A stretch of 64,000 nucleotides of DNA from Lachnospiraceae bacterium. GTDB lineage: Bacteria > Bacillota > Clostridia > Lachnospirales > Lachnospiraceae. Location of the stretch: NCBI GenBank assembly GCA_022793375.1, contig JAAWCS010000068.1, positions 23,604-87,603 of the forward strand, read 5' to 3'. The notes below the pieces were generated by a model. The model ran no database searches, was not told the origin of the DNA, and was given only the letters and a program-made list of their open reading frames with translations. Position numbers and translations under genes: made by a program. Shown one piece after another: positions 1-7,268 of this stretch (positions are counted from its first letter, which is position 1; each line of letters starts with the position of its first letter).

Positions 1-219
1 ATCCGCAAGCTTCCCGTGCAGGTCTTTAAAGCCGGGGAATGCGTCTACGACTCGCCGGCCGTCATGGATATCCAGGCCTACTGCCGAAACGAGCTGGATA
101 CCTTGTGGGACGAGGCCAAGCGTCTCACCAACCCGCACCGCGCCCACATTGATTTATCCAACGAACTGTTCCAGATGAAGAAGCAGCTCTTAGATACCAT
201 GAGCGCCAATATGGTCTAG
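1..219 (+). CDS. pncB: Nicotinate phosphoribosyltransferase, C-terminal fragment
   Basis: The window opens inside this gene; reading frame 1 is open from base 1 to the TAG at 217-219, about 72 residues. The tail carries the features I associate with the C-terminus of clostridial nicotinate phosphoribosyltransferase: a 'YDSP' segment, then 'LDTLWDEAKR', 'NPH' and a closing 'DLSNELFQMKKQLL' helix. The family makes nicotinate mononucleotide from nicotinate and PRPP in the NAD salvage pathway, in the cytoplasm. The catalytic core lies outside the window, so the call rests on the tail alone. The GTG at 16 is internal, not a start. Confidence 0.75.
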   Translation: MRKLPVQVFKAGECVYDSPAVMDIQAYCRNELDTLWDEAKRLTNPHRAHIDLSNELFQMKKQLLDTMSANMV

Positions 220-294
220 CGTGCTGTTTGGATTATAGCCGGCGAAACTGCGCAGGATATATTTTCAAGAGCCATCGCCATATGACCTTGTATA

Positions 295-310
295 CGCCGT
301 TTCGACGGCG
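295..310 (+). other. UUCG-tetraloop hairpin upstream of plsC
   Basis: CGCCGT, then TTCG, then ACGGCG: a perfect 6-bp GC-rich stem with an extra-stable UUCG loop, in the 119-base gap between pncB and the acyltransferase. No T-run follows, so it does not look like a terminator. It may stabilise or segment a shared pncB-plsC message; that role is inference. Confidence 0.5.
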
Positions 311-338
311 CATCGTCCAAATAGGAAAGGGAACCCGT

Positions 339-1073
339 ATGATTCGTTTCATTCTCGTATTTTTGACCATTGTTCTGTTTTTAATCGGCGGCATCCCGCT
401 TTTGCTGATCGAAGCCCTAATCGGCTGCTTCAATGAGCCGTTGATGCGGCGCAGTTCTCTGCGCATTGTCCAGTGGGTCTTTCGGGTCATCCTTTGGGAG
501 ACCGGGGCTAAGATCACGGTCCTGGGCCGGGAGAATATCCCGACTGACCGCTCGGTGCTCTATATCGCCAATCACCGCAGCTACTTTGACATTCTTCTCG
601 GCTATACCAACGTTGTCGGGCTCTGCGGCTTTATTGCCAAAAAAGAAATGGACCGCTTTCCGCTTTTAAACAACTGGATGCGCAACCTCTACTGCCTGTT
701 TCTGGACCGGGACAATCTAAAGGCCGGCCTGGACACAATCCTCAAAGCCATCGACTATGAAAAACAGGGGATTTCTATTTTCCTCTGTCCGGAGGGGACC
801 CGCAATCAGGGCACGGAAATGCTGCCCTTTAAAGAAGGGGGCATGAAAATCGCCGAAAAATCGGGATGTCCGATCGTCCCCGTCGCTATCGTCGGTACCG
901 ACGATCTGTTTGAAAATCATGTGCCCTGGATTCGCGCCGCTCAGGTGACGATCCGCTTTGGCGAACCGATTTATACCGATTCCCTGGAACGGGCCGAAAA
1001 AAAGCACCTGGGCGCAAAGACCCAGGCGGTGATTGCCGCCATGCTCGATGAGATGAGACAGACGGCCAAATAA
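339..1073 (+). CDS. plsC: 1-acyl-sn-glycerol-3-phosphate acyltransferase (PlsC family)
   Basis: A 244-residue PlsC-family acyltransferase, which transfers an acyl chain to lysophosphatidic acid on the inner face of the membrane to make phosphatidic acid. The N-terminus is a hydrophobic anchor (about residues 3-28). The catalytic HX4D motif is at His79-Asp84 (NHRSYFD), and the substrate-binding PEGTR motif is at 151-155, at the expected separation. The frame is open further upstream from 228, but the ATG at 339 is preceded by an AGGAAAGGG Shine-Dalgarno element and removes a non-homologous Arg-rich extension. It sits 119 bases after pncB on the same strand and ends just before a strong hairpin. 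Confidence 0.9.
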   Translation: MIRFILVFLTIVLFLIGGIPLLLIEALIGCFNEPLMRRSSLRIVQWVFRVILWETGAKITVLGRENIPTDRSVLYIANHRSYFDILLGYTNVVGLCGFIAKKEMDRFPLLNNWMRNLYCLFLDRDNLKAGLDTILKAIDYEKQGISIFLCPEGTRNQGTEMLPFKEGGMKIAEKSGCPIVPVAIVGTDDLFENHVPWIRAAQVTIRFGEPIYTDSLERAEKKHLGAKTQAVIAAMLDEMRQTAK

Positions 1074-1100
1074 TACGATCACGGATTTCGTTGTTTTCTA

Positions 1101-1140
1101 TGCCCCGGCCGCGCGGACCATACGGCGCGCAGCCGGGGCA
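1101..1140. terminator. Bidirectional terminator hairpin between convergent genes
   Basis: TGCCCCGGC (1101-1109) pairs with GCCGGGGCA (1132-1140), with further GC pairing inside. It sits between the convergent plsC and the small minus-strand gene at 1148. On the plus strand TATTCTTTTA follows, a moderate U-tract; the other side is poorer in U. I read it as the plsC terminator that may also stop leftward transcripts. Confidence 0.7.
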
Positions 1141-1147
1141 TATTCTT

Positions 1148-1378
1148 TTACTCGTCAAACTCCACCACGACATAAAAACCGCGCGGCGTCTGCTTGATCT
1201 CCTTTACGATCCCCTCCTGGGAACGCAAACGTTCTCTAAGCGAATAATTGGCCGACATGGCAACGGCCGGCTCCACGACATAGTACCAGCTGGAGGGCAG
1301 TACGCCCTCCGAGATTTTTACCGAATCGCCGACATGTACCAGGCCCTCTCGTTCCATTTTAAAATCCATCTGGCGCAT
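1148..1378 (-). CDS. Small hypothetical protein
   Basis: A 76-residue protein of unknown function. The sequence is basic and acidic in turn, with no membrane segment or signal peptide. The middle ('HVGDSVKISEG') and the end ('GFYVVVEFDE') suggest a small beta-rich, SH3-barrel-like fold, but I recognise no family. The ATG at 1378 is chosen because AAGGAGAG lies 6-7 bases upstream; an in-frame codon 33 bases earlier lacks such a site. It lies 118 bases downstream of the ABC ATPase on the same strand and could be the last gene of that operon, but the gap is GC-rich and full of potential hairpins, so separate transcription is possible. Confidence 0.6.
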   Translation of the reverse strand: MRQMDFKMEREGLVHVGDSVKISEGVLPSSWYYVVEPAVAMSANYSLRERLRSQEGIVKEIKQTPRGFYVVVEFDE

Positions 1379-1439
1379 TGCTGCTCTCCTTTTCCAAGTC
1401 CCGGCCGGCATACGCGGCCGTCCAAAGTCCTACCCGCCA

Positions 1440-1490
1440 GCGGCTTACGGCCGGCCAAAACCTTAACGGCCGGTTTTGCCGGCGCCCGCT
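1440..1490. other. GC-rich inverted-repeat cluster (possible terminator of ABC operon)
   Basis: Several GGCCGG-type palindromes and a pair 'ggccaaaacc'/'ggttttgcc' can fold into competing hairpins just downstream of the ABC ATPase stop codon. No run of T follows on either strand, so calling it an intrinsic terminator is tentative. Confidence 0.3.
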
Positions 1491-1496
1491 TCTCTG

Positions 1497-2291
1497 TCAG
1501 GACAGAAGCATTCGGTCGTTGGCAAATGTCCCGGCGCTGGCCTCCTCAAACTTTGCCAGCAGGTCGGCTACTTTGAGGTTCTTTTTCTCCTCGCCTTTTA
1601 CATCGTAGATAATGCGGCCCTCGCTCATCATTATCAGACGGTTGCCGATGGAAATCGCGTCTTTCATATTGTGGGTTACCATCATCGCCGTTAAGCGGCT
1701 GCCGGTCACAATCTCGTCGGTCAGTTCCAGCACCTTGCGCGCCGTTTTGGGGTCAAGCGCTGCCGTATGCTCGTCCAAAAGCAGCAGTTTCGGCTCTTTC
1801 AGAGTTGCCATCAAAAGCGTCAGTGCCTGGCGCTGGCCGCCCGAGAGCAGGCCCACCTTGGCTGTCATCCGCTCCTCCAGGCCAAGGCCAAGGCGTTTCA
1901 GCTCTTCGTAATATTTTTCTTTTTCCTCGTGGGTCACACCCCAGCGCAGACCGCGGCGGCGGCCGCGGCGGGCCGCCAGCGCCAGATTTTCCTCGATCTG
2001 CATGCTGGCCGCCGTCCCCATCATAGGGTCCTGGAAAACACGGCCTAAAAGCGCCGCCCGTTTATACTCCGGCTCCCGCGAGAGGTTGACTCCGTCCAGA
2101 AAAATTGTTCCGCAGTCGATCGGGTAAACGCCGGCAATCATATTCATCAGCGTGGATTTACCGGCGCCGTTGCCGCCGATGATTGTCACAAAATCGCCTT
2201 TTTCCAGGTGCAGCTGAATGTCTGTCAGCGCCTTTTTCTCATTTACGGTTCCTTTATTAAAGGTTTTGCTTACATGGCTGATTTTAAGCAT
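1497..2291 (-). CDS. ABC transporter ATP-binding protein (TrpX-type / COG1101 family)
   Basis: A 264-residue ABC ATPase. Walker A is GGNGAGKST at residues 39-47, the signature is LSGGQRQ, and Walker B reads LLLLDEHTAALD, with the His after the catalytic Glu that I associate with this small uptake family. It should power import by the permease encoded immediately upstream, with the lipoprotein at 3224-4291 as the binding component. The ATG at 2291 overlaps the permease stop by 8 bases, indicating translational coupling; a 28-codon extension further upstream is permease sequence read out of frame. Family relatives are linked to tryptophan or tyrosine uptake, but the substrate cannot be read here. 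Confidence 0.88.
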   Translation of the reverse strand: MLKISHVSKTFNKGTVNEKKALTDIQLHLEKGDFVTIIGGNGAGKSTLMNMIAGVYPIDCGTIFLDGVNLSREPEYKRAALLGRVFQDPMMGTAASMQIEENLALAARRGRRRGLRWGVTHEEKEKYYEELKRLGLGLEERMTAKVGLLSGGQRQALTLLMATLKEPKLLLLDEHTAALDPKTARKVLELTDEIVTGSRLTAMMVTHNMKDAISIGNRLIMMSEGRIIYDVKGEEKKNLKVADLLAKFEEASAGTFANDRMLLS

Positions 2292-3210
2292 GGCGCTCCT
2301 CCTCTCCAGCTTCCGAATAGCCGGCCGCCCGCCGCCGCTTTTCCAAAAGCACCGGAATCGACAGCGCCAGCGCAACCAGTATGGCTGTCAGAAGCTTTAG
2401 ATCGTCGGTGGAGAGCCCCATCTGCAGCACAACCGCCACAATGATGCGATAGATGCAGGAGCCTGCTAAAACCGCGATCAGTTTGATGGCAAAATTTGTT
2501 TTATGTCCCAGGATTACTTCGCCGATGATGATCGACGCCAGGCCGATTACGATCGCCCCCATGCCCTGCTTGACATCGGCATAGCCCTGATGCTGGCTGA
2601 CCAGCGCCCCGGACAGGGCGACCATACCGTTGCTGAGCGCCAGTCCGAGAATCTTATAGGTATTGGTGTTCATGCCCTGGGAACGGGCCATATTCTCATT
2701 CGTGCCGGTGGCACGGATCGCCGAGCCAAGTTCCGTGCCGAAAAACCAGTACAAGACGCCCACCAGCACAAAGGCCACCGCGCAGCCGGCCAGCAGGCTC
2801 ACCCAGTTCTGCGGCAGCCCTGTCGCGTCCACCAGCTGCTTGAAGATGGTGTCTACCTTTAAAAACGGCGTATTGGACTTGTCCATAATCCGCAGGTTGA
2901 TCGAATAGAGTCCCAGCTGGGTCAGGATCCCGGCCAGGATTGCCGGTATCTCACATTTCGTATAAAGAATCCCCGTTACAAAGCCGGCTGCCATCCCGGC
3001 TGCCGTTGACAGCAGGACGGCCAGATACGGATTGATCCCCGCGCGTACCATCAGGGCCGCGCAGGTACAGCCGCCCAAAGCAAACGTACCGTCCACCGAC
3101 AGATCGGCAATATCCAGAATGCGAAATGTCAGATAGATGCCCAGGCCCATAATGCCCCAGAGAATCCCCTGGCCCAGCGCTCCCTGTATGGCTAACATCA
3201 TACCGCTCAT
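2284..3210 (-). CDS. ABC transporter permease (COG4120 family)
   Basis: A 308-residue, strongly hydrophobic permease with eight to ten predicted membrane spans. It belongs to the branched-chain/ribose-type fold: the N-terminal 'GLGIYLTFRILDIADLSVDG' segment and the Gly-rich inner helices are typical of COG4120, which always pairs with COG2984 lipoproteins and COG1101 ATPases. It forms the membrane channel of the uptake system. It begins 13 bases after the lipoprotein gene and overlaps the ATPase start by 8 bases, so the three are one operon. No irregularities are visible. Confidence 0.88.
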   Translation of the reverse strand: MSGMMLAIQGALGQGILWGIMGLGIYLTFRILDIADLSVDGTFALGGCTCAALMVRAGINPYLAVLLSTAAGMAAGFVTGILYTKCEIPAILAGILTQLGLYSINLRIMDKSNTPFLKVDTIFKQLVDATGLPQNWVSLLAGCAVAFVLVGVLYWFFGTELGSAIRATGTNENMARSQGMNTNTYKILGLALSNGMVALSGALVSQHQGYADVKQGMGAIVIGLASIIIGEVILGHKTNFAIKLIAVLAGSCIYRIIVAVVLQMGLSTDDLKLLTAILVALALSIPVLLEKRRRAAGYSEAGEEERHA

Positions 3211-3223
3211 AATATCCTCCGGT

Positions 3224-4291
3224 TTATTCGATGATCGTGGCTTTGGAACGCAGATCGTCGGGAATCGTGACCTGCAGATCGGCCGCCGCCGTCGTATTGA
3301 TGCACAATGTACAATCCTCGGCCGCTACTTTCTTTACCGCCATGGTGCTGATGTCGGCGCCCTCCAGTACGTCGGCCGCCATCTCGCCGGCCATCTGGCC
3401 CAGATTGTAATAGCTCAGACCATAGGTCGCAAGACCCCCGTTTTCCACCATTCCCTCTTCACCGACAATACAGGGCAGCCCGTTGGCATTGGTAACCATC
3501 GTCACGGTCGCCATTGCTTCGGCCATCAGGTTGTCCGTGGGAACGTAAACGGCGTCCACTTTTCCGATCATGGATTCGGCCACCGACTGGATCATGCTGG
3601 AATCGGATACCGTGTACTCCTCCCAGGCCAGCTGCAGCTGATCGCAGACAGCCTCGGCCAGCTCCGCCTGCACCCGCGAATTATCCTCGGAGGAGCAGTA
3701 CATGATTCCGATCTTTCCCGCCTCCGGCAGAAGCTGCTTTAACAGGTCGATCTGCTCGGCAATCGGGTTCATATCGGAGGAACCGCAGACGTTTGTACCG
3801 GAAACCTCGTTGTCATTTACCAGACCCGCCTCGGCAAAATCGGTAATCGCCGTGCCCACGATCGGAATGGTCGTCGTCTTGGCCGCCACGGCCTGCGCAG
3901 CCGGTGTCGCAATCGCCAGGATCAGGTCGCTTTCGTTGTTGACCAGCTTCTCGGCAATCGTCGTGCAGTTGGAAATGTCGCCCCCGGCGTTGTTAAAATC
4001 AATGGCAATATTCTCGCCGTCCACATAGCCCCGCGCGGCCAGCGCCGCGACAAAGCCTTCATAGCTGGCATCCAGCGCCGGATGCTCGGCCAGCTGGATG
4101 ACGCCGATCTTTATCACATCGCCGCCGGCTGTCTGGGAGCCGTCCGCCCCTGCCCCGTCCGCAGCCTGTGTGCCGGAACCTGCCTCTGACTGTGCCTCGG
4201 TAGAAGCAGCCTTCGTATCGCCGCAGGCCGCCAGGGCGGCCAGCATCGCCAAGGCCAACAGCATCGCTATTGCTTTCTTCACATTTTTCAT
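3224..4291 (-). CDS. ABC transporter substrate-binding lipoprotein (TrpX/COG2984 family)
   Basis: A 355-residue exported lipoprotein. A basic N-terminus and hydrophobic core end in a lipobox LAAC with the modified Cys at residue 23, then a Ser/Ala/Gly-rich tether of about 30 residues. The mature domain ('VIKIGVIQLAEHPALDASYEGF...') is the periplasmic-binding fold of COG2984, whose characterised members bind tryptophan or tyrosine. It would capture the ligand outside the membrane for the permease and ATPase downstream. As the first gene it follows a good promoter with a palindrome at the start of transcription, suggesting repressor control. Ligand identity is unproven. Confidence 0.9.
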   Translation of the reverse strand: MKNVKKAIAMLLALAMLAALAACGDTKAASTEAQSEAGSGTQAADGAGADGSQTAGGDVIKIGVIQLAEHPALDASYEGFVAALAARGYVDGENIAIDFNNAGGDISNCTTIAEKLVNNESDLILAIATPAAQAVAAKTTTIPIVGTAITDFAEAGLVNDNEVSGTNVCGSSDMNPIAEQIDLLKQLLPEAGKIGIMYCSSEDNSRVQAELAEAVCDQLQLAWEEYTVSDSSMIQSVAESMIGKVDAVYVPTDNLMAEAMATVTMVTNANGLPCIVGEEGMVENGGLATYGLSYYNLGQMAGEMAADVLEGADISTMAVKKVAAEDCTLCINTTAAADLQVTIPDDLRSKATIIE

Positions 4292-4317
4292 AATCGTTCT
4301 CCTCTGTTTTATGATTT

Positions 4318-4333
4318 AACGCTTTAAAGCGTT
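4318..4333. promoter_or_regulatory. 16-bp perfect palindromic operator candidate
   Basis: AACGCTTTAAAGCGTT is self-complementary over all 16 bases. It begins about 12 bases downstream of the -10 box of the ABC operon promoter, covering roughly +5 to +20, a position where a bound dimeric repressor would block transcription. No regulator gene is adjacent, so the binding protein is unknown. Confidence 0.6.
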
Positions 4334-4344
4334 GTACAAATACG

Positions 4345-4373
4345 ATGATACACCTTTTCCCCGGGGATGTCAA
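4345..4373 (-). promoter_or_regulatory. Promoter of the TrpX-type ABC operon
   Basis: Read leftward: a consensus -35 TTGACA (4373-4368), a 17-base spacer and -10 TATCAT (4350-4345). The spacer contains a 10-base palindrome TCCCCGGGGA. The start would fall near 4338, about 47 bases upstream of the lipoprotein ATG. Confidence 0.8.
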
Positions 4374-4540
4374 CGTTTTATTCTTTTCAGTCCGCTTATT
4401 TTGCGCTATACTGTTTGTTGTAGCGATCTCGTCTGCCGCGGCCGGCCAACGAGGCCCTGCGAACGCGGCCAACATCCATTCACAGGTAATAGGATCGGAT
4501 CACTGCCTGGTGGAACTGACGCTTTGCGGATAATCAATAA

Positions 4541-4569
4541 TGGGGCTGTTGCAAACGCAAATAGCCCCA
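4541..4569 (-). terminator. Terminator of the opp operon
   Basis: TGGGGCT and AGCCCCA form a 7-bp stem around a 15-base loop, about 55 bases after the last opp-operon gene. The leftward transcript continues TTATTGATTAT, a weak U-tract. In the 4292-4623 gap nothing else besides the ABC promoter and operator is recognisable; 4400-4540 shows no gene. Confidence 0.5.
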
Positions 4570-4623
4570 TACAGATCCTTTGATTCAGTTTTTAACAAGA
4601 CGGCGAAACGCCACCACGCAGGT

Positions 4624-4926
4624 TCAGCCCCACACCCATAATAAGAACGCCGTGACAAGCGCCAGGCCGCCGATAAAGGCAAAGGCAATCAGCAATGCCG
4701 CCCTCAGCGCGCCAAAGACATACATGCGCCTCTCCTCGCGGGAAACCGTATGCTCTTCCCAGGGGCGGTCTGCGCGCGCATGGGAGGCGGTCTCCGGCGT
4801 CGGGGGGCCTAAGTTTTCCGGCTTCCGCCCGTTTCGCATAAGCCCGATACCAGGACGCGGCACCGCGCTCATATCGGCAATGGTACGCCCATCGTCATCC
4901 TCATACACGCGTTCTTTTCCGTTCAT
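4624..4926 (-). CDS. Small tail-anchored membrane protein of the opp operon
   Basis: A 100-residue protein I do not recognise. The first 65 residues are polar and rich in Arg, Pro and Glu, without a signal peptide. The last 32 residues ('FGALRAALLIAFAFIGGLALVTAFLLWVW') form one long hydrophobic segment reaching the C-terminus, so it is probably tail-anchored with the N-terminal part in the cytoplasm. It starts 3 bases after the oppF stop, so it is translated from the opp message, and the operon hairpin follows. A role tied to the transporter is inference from position only. Confidence 0.6.
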   Translation of the reverse strand: MNGKERVYEDDDGRTIADMSAVPRPGIGLMRNGRKPENLGPPTPETASHARADRPWEEHTVSREERRMYVFGALRAALLIAFAFIGGLALVTAFLLWVWG

Positions 4927-4929
4927 CGC

Positions 4930-6105
4930 CTATTTTCCTTCATTATCATACAAATGGCACACGACATAATGCCCGGGTTCAATTTCCTTCTGTACCGGGG
5001 CTTCTGTCTTACAGCGCTCCATACAGTTCGCACAGCGCGTATGGAACTTGCAGCCCGAGGGCGGATTCGCCGGCGAAGGAATCGATCCCTCCAGCACGAT
5101 CCGGTTCATCCGCACCGTAGGATCCGGAATCGGAATCGCCGAGAACAAGGCCTTTGTATAGGGATGCAGCGGATTCGCAAAGATATCCTTTGTCTCCCCG
5201 TATTCCACCAAATTGCCCAAATACATGACGCCTACGGTATCCGAAATATGCTCAACCACGCTTAAATCGTGGGAGATAAACAGGTAAGTTAAATTGTACT
5301 GCTCCTGAAGCTCCTTGAGCAGGTTGATGATCTGCGCCTGAATCGAAACGTCCAGCGCCGATACCGGCTCATCGCAGACCACAAACTCCGGATTGAGGGC
5401 CAATGCTCTGGCAATGCAGATCCTCTGGCGCTGTCCGCCGGAAAACTCATGCGGGTAGCGTTCTTTGTGGAACGACTGCAAACCGCACTTGTCCATAATC
5501 TCGTCGATATAATCGTTGTATTCTGCTTTGGACACCAGATTGTGCTCCCGCACCGATTCGCCGATTATTTCGCCTACCGGCAGACGGGGCGACAGCGAGG
5601 AAAACGGATCCTGGAAAATAATCTGCATCTTGGTGCGCATGGAGCGCATTTCCTTTGCCGTCAGGTCGTAGACCTCTTTGCCGTTAAAGAGTACCTGGCC
5701 GCCCGTTTTCTCCCCGGTCAGACGCAGGATCGTCCGCCCGGCCGTCGTCTTGCCGCAGCCGGATTCGCCTACCAGACCCATTGTCGTACCGCGCTTTAAA
5801 TTGAAGGTGATGCCGTCCACGGCCCGCACATAACCGACCGTCTTGGAAACCATGCCTCCCTTAATCGGAAAATACTTCTTTAATTCGTTCACCATCAGAA
5901 TATACTGAGGGTCATATTCCACCGGAACAAAATCGTTTTTCGGCGGCTGTATCACTTCCTTTTTGCCGTCGTCCGCAAGTCCTTTTTGGATACGCTCTTT
6001 GCGCTTGTTCTGTTCTTCTTCCAGCTGCTGCGGCGTCTTTGCGCTGGGATCACCCGGATGGACACGCCCTGCGCCGCCGGCAATACCACCACGATTCAAT
6101 GCCAT
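4930..6105 (-). CDS. oppF: Oligopeptide ABC transporter ATP-binding protein OppF
   Basis: One of two ATPases energising oligopeptide import. It has 391 residues with Walker A GESGCGKT at 113-120, signature SGGQRQR and Walker B '[12 protein letters not shown]'. The C-terminal oligopeptide-transporter segment ends in a Cys-rich patch ([14 protein letters not shown]) that in relatives binds an iron-sulfur cluster. The first 65 residues are an extra hydrophilic, Lys/Glu-rich extension not needed for the ABC fold. It starts directly after oppD (stop and start abut at 6105/6106), consistent with coupled translation. Confidence 0.93.
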   Translation of the reverse strand: MALNRGGIAGGAGRVHPGDPSAKTPQQLEEEQNKRKERIQKGLADDGKKEVIQPPKNDFVPVEYDPQYILMVNELKKYFPIKGGMVSKTVGYVRAVDGITFNLKRGTTMGLVGESGCGKTTAGRTILRLTGEKTGGQVLFNGKEVYDLTAKEMRSMRTKMQIIFQDPFSSLSPRLPVGEIIGESVREHNLVSKAEYNDYIDEIMDKCGLQSFHKERYPHEFSGGQRQRICIARALALNPEFVVCDEPVSALDVSIQAQIINLLKELQEQYNLTYLFISHDLSVVEHISDTVGVMYLGNLVEYGETKDIFANPLHPYTKALFSAIPIPDPTVRMNRIVLEGSIPSPANPPSGCKFHTRCANCMERCKTEAPVQKEIEPGHYVVCHLYDNEGK

Positions 6106-7254
6106 TTACTTGCCCCCCTCTCTGTCATAGTACCGATAACAGCTCACCTTATGCGTCGCGGAAAGGCTGATTTCATGCGGATAGTCTCCGCCGCACTGCG
6201 CCACGCACATTTCACAGCGATCTTTGAAATAACAGTAATTCGGCATATTGATAGGGTTCGGCACCTTGCCGGGGATCGCGTACAGCTTATCCACCTGCTT
6301 GCCCACTACCGGTTTGGACGCCATCAGACCGATGGTATAGGGATGCGCCGGGTGAGCAAAAATCTCCTCTGCCAGGCCCTTCTCCACGATGCGGCCGGCA
6401 TACATTACGACCACATAGTCTGCCATCTCCGCGATTACGCCCAGGTCATGCGTAATAAACATAATCGACGAATTGATCTTATCTTTCAAATTGCGCAGCA
6501 AATCAAGCACCTGCGCCTGGATCGTCACGTCAAGCGCTGTCGTCGGCTCGTCGGCAATGATGATCCGCGGACTGCAGGCCAGAGCCATGGCAATCATTAC
6601 ACGCTGGCGCATACCGCCGGACAGTTCGTGGGGGAACATCTGATAAACGCCCTCGCTGTTGGCAATTCCTACCATTTTAAGCAGCTCAATCGAGCGCGCT
6701 TTGATGTCCTCCTTGCTCTTGCCCTCTCCATTGTGCAGGGCAATGACCTCCGATACCTGGTCGCCGATTCGGAATACCGGGTTGAGGGCTGTCATCGGCT
6801 CCTGAAAAATCATAGATACGTAATTACCTCTAAGCTCCTGCAGCTTATCGTTGGGCATCTTCGTCACATCGTAAGCCTTGTCGCCCATATTCAGGCGGAT
6901 CTCGCCTTCCACGATCTGGCCCTGCGGCCGCTGCAAAAGCTGCATCAGGCTCAGGCTGGTCACGGACTTTCCGCAGCCGGACTCGCCTACTACGCCTACG
7001 GTCTTGCCGATCGGCACTTCAAATGTCACGCCGTCCACCGACTTTACCGTACCCGCATCCGTGAAAAAGTAGGTGTGAAGATTATCAAACTCCACCGCAT
7101 TTTGCGGATCGCGCATCGTTGTCAGATACTCCGATTCCGGCACGTTCTTTCGCTTGCGCTTCTTTTCAAATTCATTGGTAATCCGACGGTTCTCCTTGGT
7201 AATCCGGCGGGCCTCCTTTGCCGAGAGATATCCTTCTGCTTTTTTCTTCGCCAT
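6106..7254 (-). CDS. oppD: Oligopeptide ABC transporter ATP-binding protein OppD
   Basis: The second ATPase of the Opp importer, 382 residues. Walker A GESGCGKS is at 90-97, the signature is LSGGMRQR, and Walker B is 'IIIADEPTTALD'. The C-terminal domain has the YCYFKDRC...C iron-sulfur type motif of the family. A charged, Lys/Arg-rich N-terminal extension of about 50 residues precedes the ATPase fold, matching the extension on OppF; such extensions are not general in this family. It follows oppC by 14 bases. Confidence 0.93.
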   Translation of the reverse strand: MAKKKAEGYLSAKEARRITKENRRITNEFEKKRKRKNVPESEYLTTMRDPQNAVEFDNLHTYFFTDAGTVKSVDGVTFEVPIGKTVGVVGESGCGKSVTSLSLMQLLQRPQGQIVEGEIRLNMGDKAYDVTKMPNDKLQELRGNYVSMIFQEPMTALNPVFRIGDQVSEVIALHNGEGKSKEDIKARSIELLKMVGIANSEGVYQMFPHELSGGMRQRVMIAMALACSPRIIIADEPTTALDVTIQAQVLDLLRNLKDKINSSIMFITHDLGVIAEMADYVVVMYAGRIVEKGLAEEIFAHPAHPYTIGLMASKPVVGKQVDKLYAIPGKVPNPINMPNYCYFKDRCEMCVAQCGGDYPHEISLSATHKVSCYRYYDREGGK

Positions 7255-7268
7255 AGTTTTCTCCTCTC

